Assembly: GCA_963833375.1 (NCBI GenBank)
Contig: CAWHXR010000001.1
Location: 248,001 to 312,000, forward strand
DNA from: DASUPK01 sp963833375
GTDB taxonomy: Bacteria > Actinomycetota > Thermoleophilia > Solirubrobacterales > 70-9
Direction of reading: 5' to 3'
Length of the DNA stretch: 64,000 nt
The notes beneath the pieces were generated by a model. It searched no databases. It worked only from the letters and a program-made list of their open reading frames with translations, and was not told the DNA's origin. The stretch's first letter is position 1; every line of letters starts with the position of its first letter. Of the stretch, positions 32,830-40,217 are shown in pieces. Both the position numbers and the translations under genes were made by a program.

Positions 32830-34048
32830 TCGTGGCCTCCTTGGGTTCGGCCGTCAAGCGTGATCGGCGGAAACGATGGTTGACGAGAAGGAGGATGCGC
32901 GCGACCAACGGAGCAGGGTCGGTCAGCCTGAAGAAGCTCCTGGTCATCCGCCGTCGGGGCCGCAGGACGCTGAGCGCGGATCGAACCTGGCGCGCTCCCA
33001 GTCGTCGCCACAGGTTCCGAAGCTCGGCATCCTCCCATCTGTACTGGTAGCCAGGTCGCGCCTCACCTTCCTGGTAGCCAGGTCGCGCCTCACCTTCGAC
33101 CTGACCCTTACCCAAGACCCAATCGCACCAGGCGGCGGTCAGGGGAGCACCCGCCCTGGTGATCAACTCGAGGGAGCCGAACAGACGCGGGTTGAAGTCG
33201 ATCGCGGCGAAGTCCGTGTCCTTCTTCTGGATCACCTCCAACTCGAAGACACCCTGCCACCCAAGCAACGTGATCAGATCGTCCACCTTCTGACGCAGCT
33301 CAGGTGGTGGTGGGATTGTCTGCGCGAACGACACCGCGCCTCCCTCCGGTGGCCATGTGCGGCTGTAGCGGCTTACGCCGTATGCCAGCAGACGGCCATC
33401 GGCCGCCACCCCGGAAAACGACAGCACAGCGCCGCCCACGCATTGCTGGATGAGCAACGGGGTGGCATACCCGGGCCACAGCGCCGTGAGCGACGCCTCG
33501 TCCCTGGCAAGCACGCTCGCGCGTTGCCTTACCGCACCATTTCGTCCGAATACGGAGCTCGGCGGCTTTAGCAGGACGGGGTATCCGAAGCGACGCGCCG
33601 CCGCCCTCGCCTCACCCTCATCAGCGCACACCTCGGTCTCCGGCGAGTCGAGCCCGACGTCGGCCGCCGCCCGGGCGAGAGCCTGCTTGCTCACGCATCG
33701 CTCCACGACGTCAGCCGGCGGCAGTCCCAGCTCGACGAAAGGCTCGAAATGCTCACGGTGCCGCGAAATGGCGAGCAACGAGGCGTCGCTTCCCGTCACC
33801 AGCAGCCGATAGCTCGTGCTGCGAACGATGTTCCTCAGCTCCGCGACAAAGCGAGCCTGGTCCTCTCTGGGATCGCTCGCCGTCAGTCGCCTGCCGCAGA
33901 ATCGCGACCAGTGGGCAGCGGCGGGCCGACTGGTCGCCAACGCATCGACCGAATACCCGGCTCTGACCAGACTCCTGCAACCCGCCAGGGAAGAGCGATC
34001 CTGAGCATCCGTGAGCAGGACGCGGGGCCGGCGTAAGCGGCCTTGCAC
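32819..34048 (-). CDS. ATP-grasp carboxylate-amine ligase-like protein
   Basis: 409 residues from a GTG at 34048 with GGGAG upstream; the frame is open to 34156, which overlaps the epimerase gene. ATP-grasp features: VLLTDAQDRSSLAGCRSLVR, CVSKQALARAAADVGLDSPE, FGYPVLLKPPSSVFGRNGA, PLLIQQCVGGAVLSFSGVA and the metal-binding IDFNPRLFGSLELITRAGA. It would ligate a carboxylate to an amine or thiol with ATP. Near residue 335 the nonapeptide EGEARPGYQ is present twice because of a 27-bp tandem duplication. Confidence 0.85.
   Translation of the reverse strand: MQGRLRRPRVLLTDAQDRSSLAGCRSLVRAGYSVDALATSRPAAAHWSRFCGRRLTASDPREDQARFVAELRNIVRSTSYRLLVTGSDASLLAISRHREHFEPFVELGLPPADVVERCVSKQALARAAADVGLDSPETEVCADEGEARAAARRFGYPVLLKPPSSVFGRNGAVRQRASVLARDEASLTALWPGYATPLLIQQCVGGAVLSFSGVAADGRLLAYGVSRYSRTWPPEGGAVSFAQTIPPPPELRQKVDDLITLLGWQGVFELEVIQKKDTDFAAIDFNPRLFGSLELITRAGAPLTAAWCDWVLGKGQVEGEARPGYQEGEARPGYQYRWEDAELRNLWRRLGARQVRSALSVLRPRRRMTRSFFRLTDPAPLVARILLLVNHRFRRSRLTAEPKEATNGQ
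33044..33097. repeat. 27-bp perfect tandem duplication inside the ATP-grasp gene
   Basis: Unit from 33044 to 33070 repeated at 33071-33097, in frame, adding nine residues to a loop. Confidence 0.9.
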
Positions 34049-34107
34049 GCCGGCATTCTCCCGGGCGGATCGTTGACCCGCGGCGGGTTTGTGAGAGCTG
34101 GTCGCCT

Positions 34108-35076
34108 TCACACAGCAACCACCAGAGGCGGAGCCGCACTGCGAGCCAGGGCCCATTCCGCCTGACGGGACAGACCCTCATCGAGGCTGACACGGGGGCT
34201 GAAGCCGAGGTCCCGAGCCGCTCGCCGCGGATCTGAACAGGTCCTGCGCACGTCGCCCCGCGCGTCGGGCAGGTGCTCGACCTCGATTGGGCGGCCGAGC
34301 AGCTCCTCGATCTTCCTCAGCGCATCGAGCAGGCGGACCTGCGTGCCTCCACCAATGTTGTAGACGGTGCCCGAGGCGCCACGGCGCGCGGCCGCGATGG
34401 TCCCCTCGACTACGTCGTCGATGAAGGTGAAGTCGCGCACCTGCGAGCCATCGCCAAGGATCTTCACCGGCTCCGCAGCCAACGCGCTGGTCAGGAACCG
34501 CCTGAACGCCATGTCGGGGCGTTGGCGCGGTCCGTAGGCAGTGAAGTAGCGCAGGCCCACGGTGCGTATGCCGTCGAGCCGGCCGTAAACCTTCGCGAGC
34601 TCCTCGGTGGTGAACTTGGTTAGGCCGTAGGGCGAGATGGGGGCCCGTTCGACCTCCTCAGAGGTTGGGTAGGTCAGGGAATTCCCGTAGACGGAGGATG
34701 ACGAGGCGTAGACGAAGGACTGGACAGACGCCCCCGCCGAGGCCTCAAGCAGTCTCTGGGTCGCCAGCACATTGTCGTGCACGTAGCGCCCGAAGCTCAC
34801 CCCGAAGCTCCCCCGCACGCCAGGTTGGGCGGCGAGGTGGAACACGGTGTCGACCCCCTCGACGAGGTCGTCGAGCGGATCGACACCCAGGTCCAGCTCG
34901 CGCAGCGTAAATCGTGGCCGGTCCCGTAGCCGCGCCAGATTCATCTCCTTCTGCTCTCGGGGGTAGTAGTCGGTGAAGCAGTCCACGCCGAGCACCTCGT
35001 CACCGAGGTCAGCGAGGCGTTCGCTGAGATGGGACCCCAGGAACCCCGCACAACCGGTGACCAGGACCCGGCTCAA
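34108..35076 (-). CDS. NAD-dependent sugar epimerase/dehydratase (GalE/UDP-glucuronate epimerase-like)
   Basis: 322 residues. Extended SDR: VLVTGCAGFLGSHLSERLAD (GxxGxxG), VFHLAAQPGVRGSFGVSFG, FVYASSSSVYGNS (catalytic Ser), YGLTK (Tyr-x3-Lys), YGPRQRPDMAFRRFL, VRDFTFIDDVVEG and YNIGGGTQVRLLD. Most like UDP-glucuronate or UDP-glucose 4-epimerases that supply sugar nucleotides. ATG overlaps the TGA of the upstream gene (ATGA). Confidence 0.9.
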   Translation of the reverse strand: MSRVLVTGCAGFLGSHLSERLADLGDEVLGVDCFTDYYPREQKEMNLARLRDRPRFTLRELDLGVDPLDDLVEGVDTVFHLAAQPGVRGSFGVSFGRYVHDNVLATQRLLEASAGASVQSFVYASSSSVYGNSLTYPTSEEVERAPISPYGLTKFTTEELAKVYGRLDGIRTVGLRYFTAYGPRQRPDMAFRRFLTSALAAEPVKILGDGSQVRDFTFIDDVVEGTIAAARRGASGTVYNIGGGTQVRLLDALRKIEELLGRPIEVEHLPDARGDVRRTCSDPRRAARDLGFSPRVSLDEGLSRQAEWALARSAAPPLVVAV

Positions 35077-35708
35077 CGCGCTCTCCTGGCCGGGGCGCGG
35101 CCAGGATCGAGACTGCGGGAGGCCAGCTGACGACCCGGGAGCAGCTGCGACCTGCGCGGCCTCGGAGGCGGCGACAGACGTTCAGGAACGCGATCAGACG
35201 CCGCCGCGATCAGGGACTCGATCGTCACCCCGTGCTCGGGAAAGGTCGCCCAGCCCAGGCCGACCTCACTGCCGCAGACATGCCTGAGCCGATGCTCGAT
35301 TGCTGCTTTCGCGCGAGCGTCAGCTTCGAGTACTGCGCAAAGCCCATATCCACTGAGAGACGGGAGGATGGCGACCCCGTCGGTGACGCGCAGCACCGAG
35401 GCCGCGGCGCTCGCGCTCCGTCGGTTCGCGGTCCGGCGTGTGATTGACGCGACCGGCGGAAGCTTGACCACCAGAATGTCCGCCGCCTTCTCGCTACGGC
35501 GAAAGCGAGCGAGCTGCAGGCGCGCCGGATAGAGCGTGTCCTGAACATCCTTCGAGCCGAAGGCCAGGATGGTCAACGCCAACGCCGCGCCGGCCGCGAG
35601 CCACGCGGCTTCCGACGGCTGCATGAAGCCGTCCGCTATCCCGACAATCGCTGTGAGCCCGGATCCCACGCCTGCCAGTAGCCCACTGGTCTCGAGCGTG
35701 CCCATCAT
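35073..35708 (-). CDS. Membrane protein with a degenerate GGDEF-like domain
   Basis: 211 residues. Two N-terminal hydrophobic segments (LLAGVGSGLTAIVGIADGFM and AAWLAAGAALALTILAFGS), then a region whose C-terminal part matches the end of GGDEF domains (YGLCAVLEADARAKAAIEHR, GLGWATFPEHGVTIESLIAA). The GG(D/E)EF signature and its metal ligands are absent, so no diguanylate cyclase activity is expected. A Pro/Arg-rich tail follows. First gene of the minus-strand operon with the epimerase; it could be a receptor or scaffold for polysaccharide control. Confidence 0.6.
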   Translation of the reverse strand: MMGTLETSGLLAGVGSGLTAIVGIADGFMQPSEAAWLAAGAALALTILAFGSKDVQDTLYPARLQLARFRRSEKAADILVVKLPPVASITRRTANRRSASAAASVLRVTDGVAILPSLSGYGLCAVLEADARAKAAIEHRLRHVCGSEVGLGWATFPEHGVTIESLIAAASDRVPERLSPPPRPRRSQLLPGRQLASRSLDPGRAPARRAR

Positions 35709-35903
35709 TCTGCGTTGGTGCAGTTTCGCGCGGGCACGCTCCTGCCTATGGGGGAGTCTGCCCCCTTTGGGGGAGGGACCCAGCCGACCCCTGATAGAGG
35801 CATTTCTGACCTATACGTCGGGGCGGACTGGGCAGATCCTTGCCCCTCGGGGGGTTCGGCTTTTACTGGTCGAAGCCGCTTTCGGTGGATAGCTTCCGGA
35901 TGA

Positions 35904-36605
35904 ATGCAGATCGAGCCCGCAGTGCCGACTCGATCGTCACCGCCTCCGGCGATCACCGTCGTCATCGTGGATGGCGATCCTCTGGCACGCCGCGCCTTAC
36001 GGGCGCGGCTCGCGACCGAGGACGACATCAAGGTCGCGGGTGAGGCCCCAGATGCGTCCACGGCGGTCGAACTGGTCAGAAGCCAGCGGCCGGACCTGGC
36101 TCTGATCGAGTTCGTGCCGCCTAACCGAACCGGCGGTCAGGCGATCGTCAAGATCCTCACGGAGTACCCACAGACCATCGTCATCATGCTTGCTCTCGAG
36201 GCAGATGAGGATGCTCAGCTCTGGGCGCTGCGGGCCGGTGCAGCCGGCTGGCTTCTCAAATCGATCGACCTCGAGGTCCTGCCCCGCGTTCTGCGGGGTG
36301 TGTGGGCAGGCGAGGCGGCTGTCACGAGAGCCCTCGGCACCCGCCTCTTGGAAGAAGTGATCCGGATCGGCAGCGCCGGGCTGAACCGGCTTCGCCCCGT
36401 TCGGAGCTCGCTCACCCAACGGGAGTGGGAGGTGGCCGATCTGCTTGTCGAAGGTGCGGCGACAACCGAGATCGCCGGCCAGCTGCAAGTCAGCCCCGCA
36501 ACTGTGCGTACCCACGTCAAGCACATCCTCAGAAAGCTTGGGATGCATTCGCGGGACGAGGCGATCCGGTATGTCGAGCACCTCCGCCGGGCCTCCGGGG
36601 CGTAA
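35904..36605 (+). CDS. NarL/LuxR-type response regulator with Glu at the phospho-acceptor site (first of a pair)
   Basis: 233 residues. Receiver domain: VVIVDGDPLARRALRARLAT, PDLALIEFVPPNRTGG, ALRAGAAGWLLKSI (conserved Lys). The phospho-acceptor Asp is replaced by Glu69 and the second acidic-pocket residue by Gly24. C-terminal LuxR HTH: LTQREWEVADLLVEGAATTE, LQVSPATVRTHVKHILRKL. No histidine kinase is adjacent. A TAGCTT lies 8 nt before the ATG. Likely a phosphorylation-independent DNA-binding regulator of the neighbouring polysaccharide locus. Confidence 0.85.
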   Translation: MQIEPAVPTRSSPPPAITVVIVDGDPLARRALRARLATEDDIKVAGEAPDASTAVELVRSQRPDLALIEFVPPNRTGGQAIVKILTEYPQTIVIMLALEADEDAQLWALRAGAAGWLLKSIDLEVLPRVLRGVWAGEAAVTRALGTRLLEEVIRIGSAGLNRLRPVRSSLTQREWEVADLLVEGAATTEIAGQLQVSPATVRTHVKHILRKLGMHSRDEAIRYVEHLRRASGA

Positions 36606-36620
36606 CCCTGCCAGTCCTAT

Positions 36621-36667
36621 AAACGCTCACGTATATAGGAGTAGGATGCGACGAAACGCTCACGTAT
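36621..36667. promoter_or_regulatory. Two 14-bp direct repeats between the regulator genes
   Basis: AAACGCTCACGTAT occurs at 36621-36634 and 36654-36667, 33 bp apart, about three helical turns. They lie 75-121 bp before the second regulator. Candidate operator, possibly for autoregulation. Confidence 0.5.
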
Positions 36668-36741
36668 GAGAGGCCCAGAATCCGGGTAAGTGAATGCCTC
36701 GGTAGCAAGCGTGGGAGAACCAGGGGAAGGCGGATCTGGGT

Positions 36742-37548
36742 ATGGCCAAGCTCAAGCTTGACAGCATTCACGTCGTTATCGCTGATTCGGATCCGCTGGC
36801 TCGCCGAGTCATTCGCGACGCTCTGCAGGACCGGACGGGCTTCGTAATCCCCGCGGAGGCCTCGAGCGGCCCCGAAGCAGTCGAGCTCTCACTCCACTAC
36901 CGTCCCGATGTCGCATTGATGGAGGCCTCGCTGCCCGGCATGGATGGGCTCGCCGCGACGCGACGGATACGTGCAGCGGCGCCCGAGGTTCGCGTCCTCA
37001 TCTTCTCGCGGTATGACGGAGAAGAGATCCAGCTGGAGGCGCTGCAGGCCGGAGCATCCGGCTTCGTGTCGAAGAACGTGCCCGTGGAGACCGTGTCTCG
37101 AGTCGTGGAGAAGGTGGTCCAAGGGGAAGCCGCCATCTCACGGAAGGTGACGATGCGGCTGATCGAGCGTCTGCGCCTTCTCCCGGAGGGCGGAACCGGG
37201 ATGCGGCCCGTGCGGAGCCCGCTGACCGCGCGAGAGTGGGAGGTGCTTGACCTCTTCTGCGAGCGAAAGACGACAAAGGAGATCGCCGAGGCGCTCGTCC
37301 TCTCGGAGGAAACGATCTACAGCCACTCGAAGAACCTCTTGAGAAAGCTCGAGGTCCACTCGCGCGAGGAGGCCATCGAGGCGGCGCAACAGATGCGCCG
37401 ACCGGTCGCCGGGCTTGCGGCCGAGACCGAGGAGTCGCACCGCAACGGGTCCGGAGAACACGAACTGGGGCGACGCCCGGTCGGCGCGGCGCGGTCACGG
37501 TCACGGTCAAAGGAGTACGCCCCGGGTTCAATCCTGCTCGGGCGCTAA
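36742..37548 (+). CDS. NarL/LuxR-type response regulator with Glu at the phospho-acceptor site (second of a pair)
   Basis: 268 residues. Receiver: VVIADSDPLARRVIRDALQD, RPDVALMEASLPGMDGLAAT with Glu61 in place of Asp, VLIFSRYDGE, LQAGASGFVSKNVPVE (Lys kept). LuxR HTH: LTAREWEVLDLFCERKTTKE, LVLSEETIYSHSKNLLRKLE. A 45-residue C-terminal tail (SHRNGSGEHELGRRPVG and a basic run) is extra to the family. Paralogue of the preceding gene; the same substitution in both argues for a selected loss of phosphorylation. Confidence 0.85.
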   Translation: MAKLKLDSIHVVIADSDPLARRVIRDALQDRTGFVIPAEASSGPEAVELSLHYRPDVALMEASLPGMDGLAATRRIRAAAPEVRVLIFSRYDGEEIQLEALQAGASGFVSKNVPVETVSRVVEKVVQGEAAISRKVTMRLIERLRLLPEGGTGMRPVRSPLTAREWEVLDLFCERKTTKEIAEALVLSEETIYSHSKNLLRKLEVHSREEAIEAAQQMRRPVAGLAAETEESHRNGSGEHELGRRPVGAARSRSRSKEYAPGSILLGR

Positions 37549-37629
37549 CGACGCGCAAGCGAGATGGGGGGTGGCCGGACCGAGGGCGCCGGCTCTCCGG
37601 GCGATCAGGGCGCCGCGGGCCCGGCTCGT

Positions 37630-38376
37630 CTACTTCCAGTGGCCGTAGGCGTGCCCGTTGCCGTGCCCATCCGAAGTGGGTGAGCCGGCGGACCCATCCG
37701 AAGTGGGTGAGCCGGCGGACCCATCCGAAGTGGGTGAGCCGGCGGACCCATCCGAAGTGGGTGAGCCGGCGGACCCATCCGAAGTGGGTGAGCCGGCGGT
37801 GCCGTTCGACATGGAGGGGCGGCTGATACGAGAGGAATGGCTCGAGTGTGAGTGGCTCACCGACCCGCCCTGCAAGGCGCTCCCGCTCGTGTCCTTGCCG
37901 TGACTGACGGGATTGTGCGTCGCCGGCTGTGTCGTGCTGGTCCGAGAGCTGCCCGTGGTGTCGGTGCTGCCGGGTTGAGGCGGGGGAGTGGATGTACCTG
38001 TGGTGCCGGGGGTGCTGGGGGTGCCCGTCTCCAGCTTCCCGACCTGGGTGGCGTTGCCACCGTGCTTGGTGGCGTTGCCACCGTGGCCGAGAGCCGGGGC
38101 TCCGGTGGCGGTGCCGGTCGACACCGGCTTCGGGCTCACCGTCACCGTCGGCACAACCGACCGCGAGACGGGCTTCGGCTTAGCGGGCCTGGCGGGGCTG
38201 AGGGTGACATCGGTCCCGACGCGGGTAGCGGAGACGTCGCCGGGATGCGGCCAAACCCGGAGCGAAACGAGTCCAACCATGGTGATAAAAGCGATCAGCG
38301 CGGCAGCGAGGAGTCCGCCGCTCGTGCCGGCTCCGCTTACGTAGCTGCGCTGAATCCTCTGCGCTGGGGCAGCCAT
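37630..38376 (-). CDS. Membrane-anchored low-complexity protein with C-terminal tandem repeats
   Basis: 248 residues. One N-terminal TM (GLLAAALIAFITMVGLVSLR) after a short cytoplasmic stretch, then a Ser/Thr/Pro/Gly-rich extracytoplasmic domain with GHGGNATKHGGNATQVG, a His/Ser run (SVSHSHSSHSSR) and five copies of the nonapeptide GSPTSDGSA, ending in DGHGNGHAYGHWK. No catalytic domain. Probably a cell-surface linker or adhesin-like protein. Confidence 0.65.
   Translation of the reverse strand: MAAPAQRIQRSYVSGAGTSGGLLAAALIAFITMVGLVSLRVWPHPGDVSATRVGTDVTLSPARPAKPKPVSRSVVPTVTVSPKPVSTGTATGAPALGHGGNATKHGGNATQVGKLETGTPSTPGTTGTSTPPPQPGSTDTTGSSRTSTTQPATHNPVSHGKDTSGSALQGGSVSHSHSSHSSRISRPSMSNGTAGSPTSDGSAGSPTSDGSAGSPTSDGSAGSPTSDGSAGSPTSDGHGNGHAYGHWK
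37666..37799. repeat. 27-bp tandem repeat, five units
   Basis: Units begin at 37666, 37693, 37720, 37747 and 37774 and are almost identical, encoding the nonapeptide repeat of the overlapping gene. The lack of synonymous drift suggests recent expansion by slippage. Confidence 0.9.
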
Positions 38377-38490
38377 ACCAATCGCCCCTGAGCTTAGTCC
38401 TGGCCCGGGCAGCCGTCATGGGCAATAGTTGGCGTCTTTGGCGAGTCAGCGTGCCTGACTCACAACCGGAATTCGGTAGTTCACCCGGAT

Positions 38491-39531
38491 TCAGGACTTG
38501 GAGCTGGAGCGGCGACGCCCGGCCGATGACGAGGCGCGCGAGCCGTTCGTGCTGTGCGTCCGGCGCCGGCTGCTCGAGCCGCTCGCCCGCCGCTCCGTGC
38601 GGCGCTTGACCTTGCCGTCCTCGATCGTCCCGCGCCAGCCTCCCTCGGCCTCTTCGTCGAGCTCGATCAGGGCCTTGAAGCGGTGCAGGTCTGCGCGAAC
38701 CGCGCGCTTCGTGAAGCGCATGCCGCGGGCCATCTTCTCCAGCATGCCCTGGGGCTCGATGTCGAGGCTGACCTCGATCCTGGTGAGGCGGTCGGCGAGC
38801 TTGTGGAAGGTGACCACGCCGGTGTGGGAGACGCCCTCGGTGACGTTCCACTCGATCCGCTCGTCCGGGCGCTGCTCGACGATCTCGGCCTCGAAGCGCC
38901 TGTGGATTCCCCAGACCTTGGTCGAGAAGGAGAGGGTCGTGTCGTCGACCTGCTCGACGCTCTCGAACCGGTGCATGAAGTCGGGCCAGTCCTCGAACAT
39001 GGTCCAGCGGTTGTATGCGACCTCGATCGGCACCCCCACGTCGACGGACTGCTGGATCGGCATCCGCCGTCCGCCGCCGCCGTAGCCGGGTGCGGCCCTG
39101 CCCTTTTCGTCGCTGTCGCTCTCGCTCTCGTCGGATGAGCCCGGCTTCAGCTTCGAGAGCAGCCCACCGCCCTCCTCGCCCTGGTCGGATGAGCCCGGCT
39201 TCAGCTTTGACAGCAGCCCCTCACCTTCGTCCTCCGAGGAACCCGGCGTGAGCTTCGAAACCGCGGCGCCCTTGGCTGCCTGCTTCGCCTGCTCACCGAG
39301 GCTCGACACCGCCCCCGAGGCCGCGTCCGAGACCTTGTCCTTCGCCTGCTCGCCGAGGTCCGAAACCTTCGGCGCAACCCGCTTGGCGATCTGCTCGACC
39401 GCCACCGGCAGCGCCGCGATGCCCACGCCCGCAGCCGCCAACGTCTTCGGGTCCGAGAGAGGCCCGTCCTTCGACTTCGTGTTCGTCGCCGTGTCCAGTG
39501 CGGTTCGCGTCATCCGTGCGAGATCAGACAT
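38491..39531 (-). CDS. SRPBCC-domain protein with amphipathic N-terminus and Ser/Arg-rich C-terminus
   Basis: 346 residues. Residues 1-95: hydrophobic helix TLAAAGVGIAALPVAVEQIA then helices SDLGEQAKDKVSDAASGAVS. Residues 90-140: three repeats of (L)LSKLxPGSS(D/E) with acidic linkers. Residues 155-300: SRPBCC/cyclase domain (IQQSVDVGVPIEVAYNRWTM, EDWPDFMHRFESVEQVDDT, RIEWNVTEGVSHTGVVTFHK). The tail SGSSSRRRTHSTNGSRASSS resembles the N-terminal tails of the neighbouring genes. RBS AAGGAG before the ATG. It may place a lipid- or ligand-binding domain on the structure built by the neighbours. Confidence 0.78.
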   Translation of the reverse strand: MSDLARMTRTALDTATNTKSKDGPLSDPKTLAAAGVGIAALPVAVEQIAKRVAPKVSDLGEQAKDKVSDAASGAVSSLGEQAKQAAKGAAVSKLTPGSSEDEGEGLLSKLKPGSSDQGEEGGGLLSKLKPGSSDESESDSDEKGRAAPGYGGGGRRMPIQQSVDVGVPIEVAYNRWTMFEDWPDFMHRFESVEQVDDTTLSFSTKVWGIHRRFEAEIVEQRPDERIEWNVTEGVSHTGVVTFHKLADRLTRIEVSLDIEPQGMLEKMARGMRFTKRAVRADLHRFKALIELDEEAEGGWRGTIEDGKVKRRTERRASGSSSRRRTHSTNGSRASSSAGRRRSSSKS

Positions 39532-39700
39532 ATCTCTGCTTCTCCTTCTTTGGGTACAGGGCGCTTACCCGTCGCGAGAGTGAGCAAACCGGGTACGCGG
39601 GGCCGGCTACCTCCGCAGCAGGTCCCCCGGCTTCCCTGATCCGGCCTCGCAGCTTGTCCAGGGTGCCCCCGGCCTTGTCTCGTCCCTTGCTTCGCATCAT
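39524..39700 (-). CDS. Small basic protein, CsbD-like N-terminus
   Basis: 58 residues, start at 39700 (ATGATG) with AAGGGGAGTGG just upstream. The first 26 residues (MMRSKGRDKAGGTLDKLRGR and IREAGG) look like the helical CsbD/YjbJ-type stress proteins; the remainder does not and may reflect a frameshift. Its TGA overlaps the start region of the SRPBCC gene by 8 bp. Confidence 0.45.
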   Translation of the reverse strand: MMRSKGRDKAGGTLDKLRGRIREAGGPAAEVAGPAYPVCSLSRRVSALYPKKEKQRYV

Positions 39701-39733
39701 CCACTCCCCTTCGTCGCCCTCGTGGGCGGGCGG

Positions 39734-39868
39734 CTATTTCCGCAACAGCTTGTAGGTGATCACCGCGCCCACGGTGCCGACGACCGCCGCCGCGCCGATC
39801 GCGCGGGGTGGGGCCGGCCGATCGCCGCTGAGGCGATCGGCGGTGACGCGCTTGATGAAGTCGCTCAT
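39734..39868 (-). CDS. Very small membrane protein
   Basis: 44 residues starting MSDFIKRVTADRLSGDRP, with a single hydrophobic helix AIGAAAVVGTVGAVITYKLL and a final RK. GAGGAG lies 5 nt upstream of the ATG. It is too short for most gene callers, but spacing (31 and 33 bp to its neighbours) fits the operon. Confidence 0.6.
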   Translation of the reverse strand: MSDFIKRVTADRLSGDRPAPPRAIGAAAVVGTVGAVITYKLLRK

Positions 39869-39899
39869 GGTTCTCCTCGACCCTTCCACTCGCGAGCGC

Positions 39900-40217
39900 C
39901 TAGCGCTCGCCCTCCCGCTCCTCGTCTTCCTCCTCCTCGACGTCGTCGGGCATCACCGCCCGCGCTCTCGCCGCCCAGCCCACCTCGACGTTGCGGTAGG
40001 TGACGCCCGGCTCGACCTCCTCGGGGAGGTTCCGGCGCTCGCTCCGGGAGTCAGACTCGAGCTCGACGTCCTCGATCCCGTCATCCGAGCGCACTCGGGT
40101 CCGGCCCTCGAACTCCACCTTGGTCTCCGGCTTGCGGCGGAAGCGGAGGCGGCGAGCACGAGCGGCGGCTCCGACCTCGAGGTCGGGCTCGCCGGTGAGC
40201 CGCCGCTTGCGGCTCAT
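39900..40217 (-). CDS. Charged hypothetical protein
   Basis: 105 residues. A basic N-terminus (ARARRLRFRRKPETKVEFEG), a middle ERRNLPEEVEPGVTYRNVEV, GWAARARAV and a strongly acidic tail (DDVEEEEDEEREGER). I recall similar sequences (NLPEEVxxGVTYRxVxVxW) as uncharacterised actinobacterial proteins but no function. ATG overlaps the TGA of the upstream gene (ATGA), so it is translated with it. Confidence 0.65.
   Translation of the reverse strand: MSRKRRLTGEPDLEVGAAARARRLRFRRKPETKVEFEGRTRVRSDDGIEDVELESDSRSERRNLPEEVEPGVTYRNVEVGWAARARAVMPDDVEEEEDEEREGER

Noticed and set aside
37666..37799. CRISPR array
   Set aside because: The 27-bp units are directly contiguous with no spacers and encode an in-frame peptide repeat.
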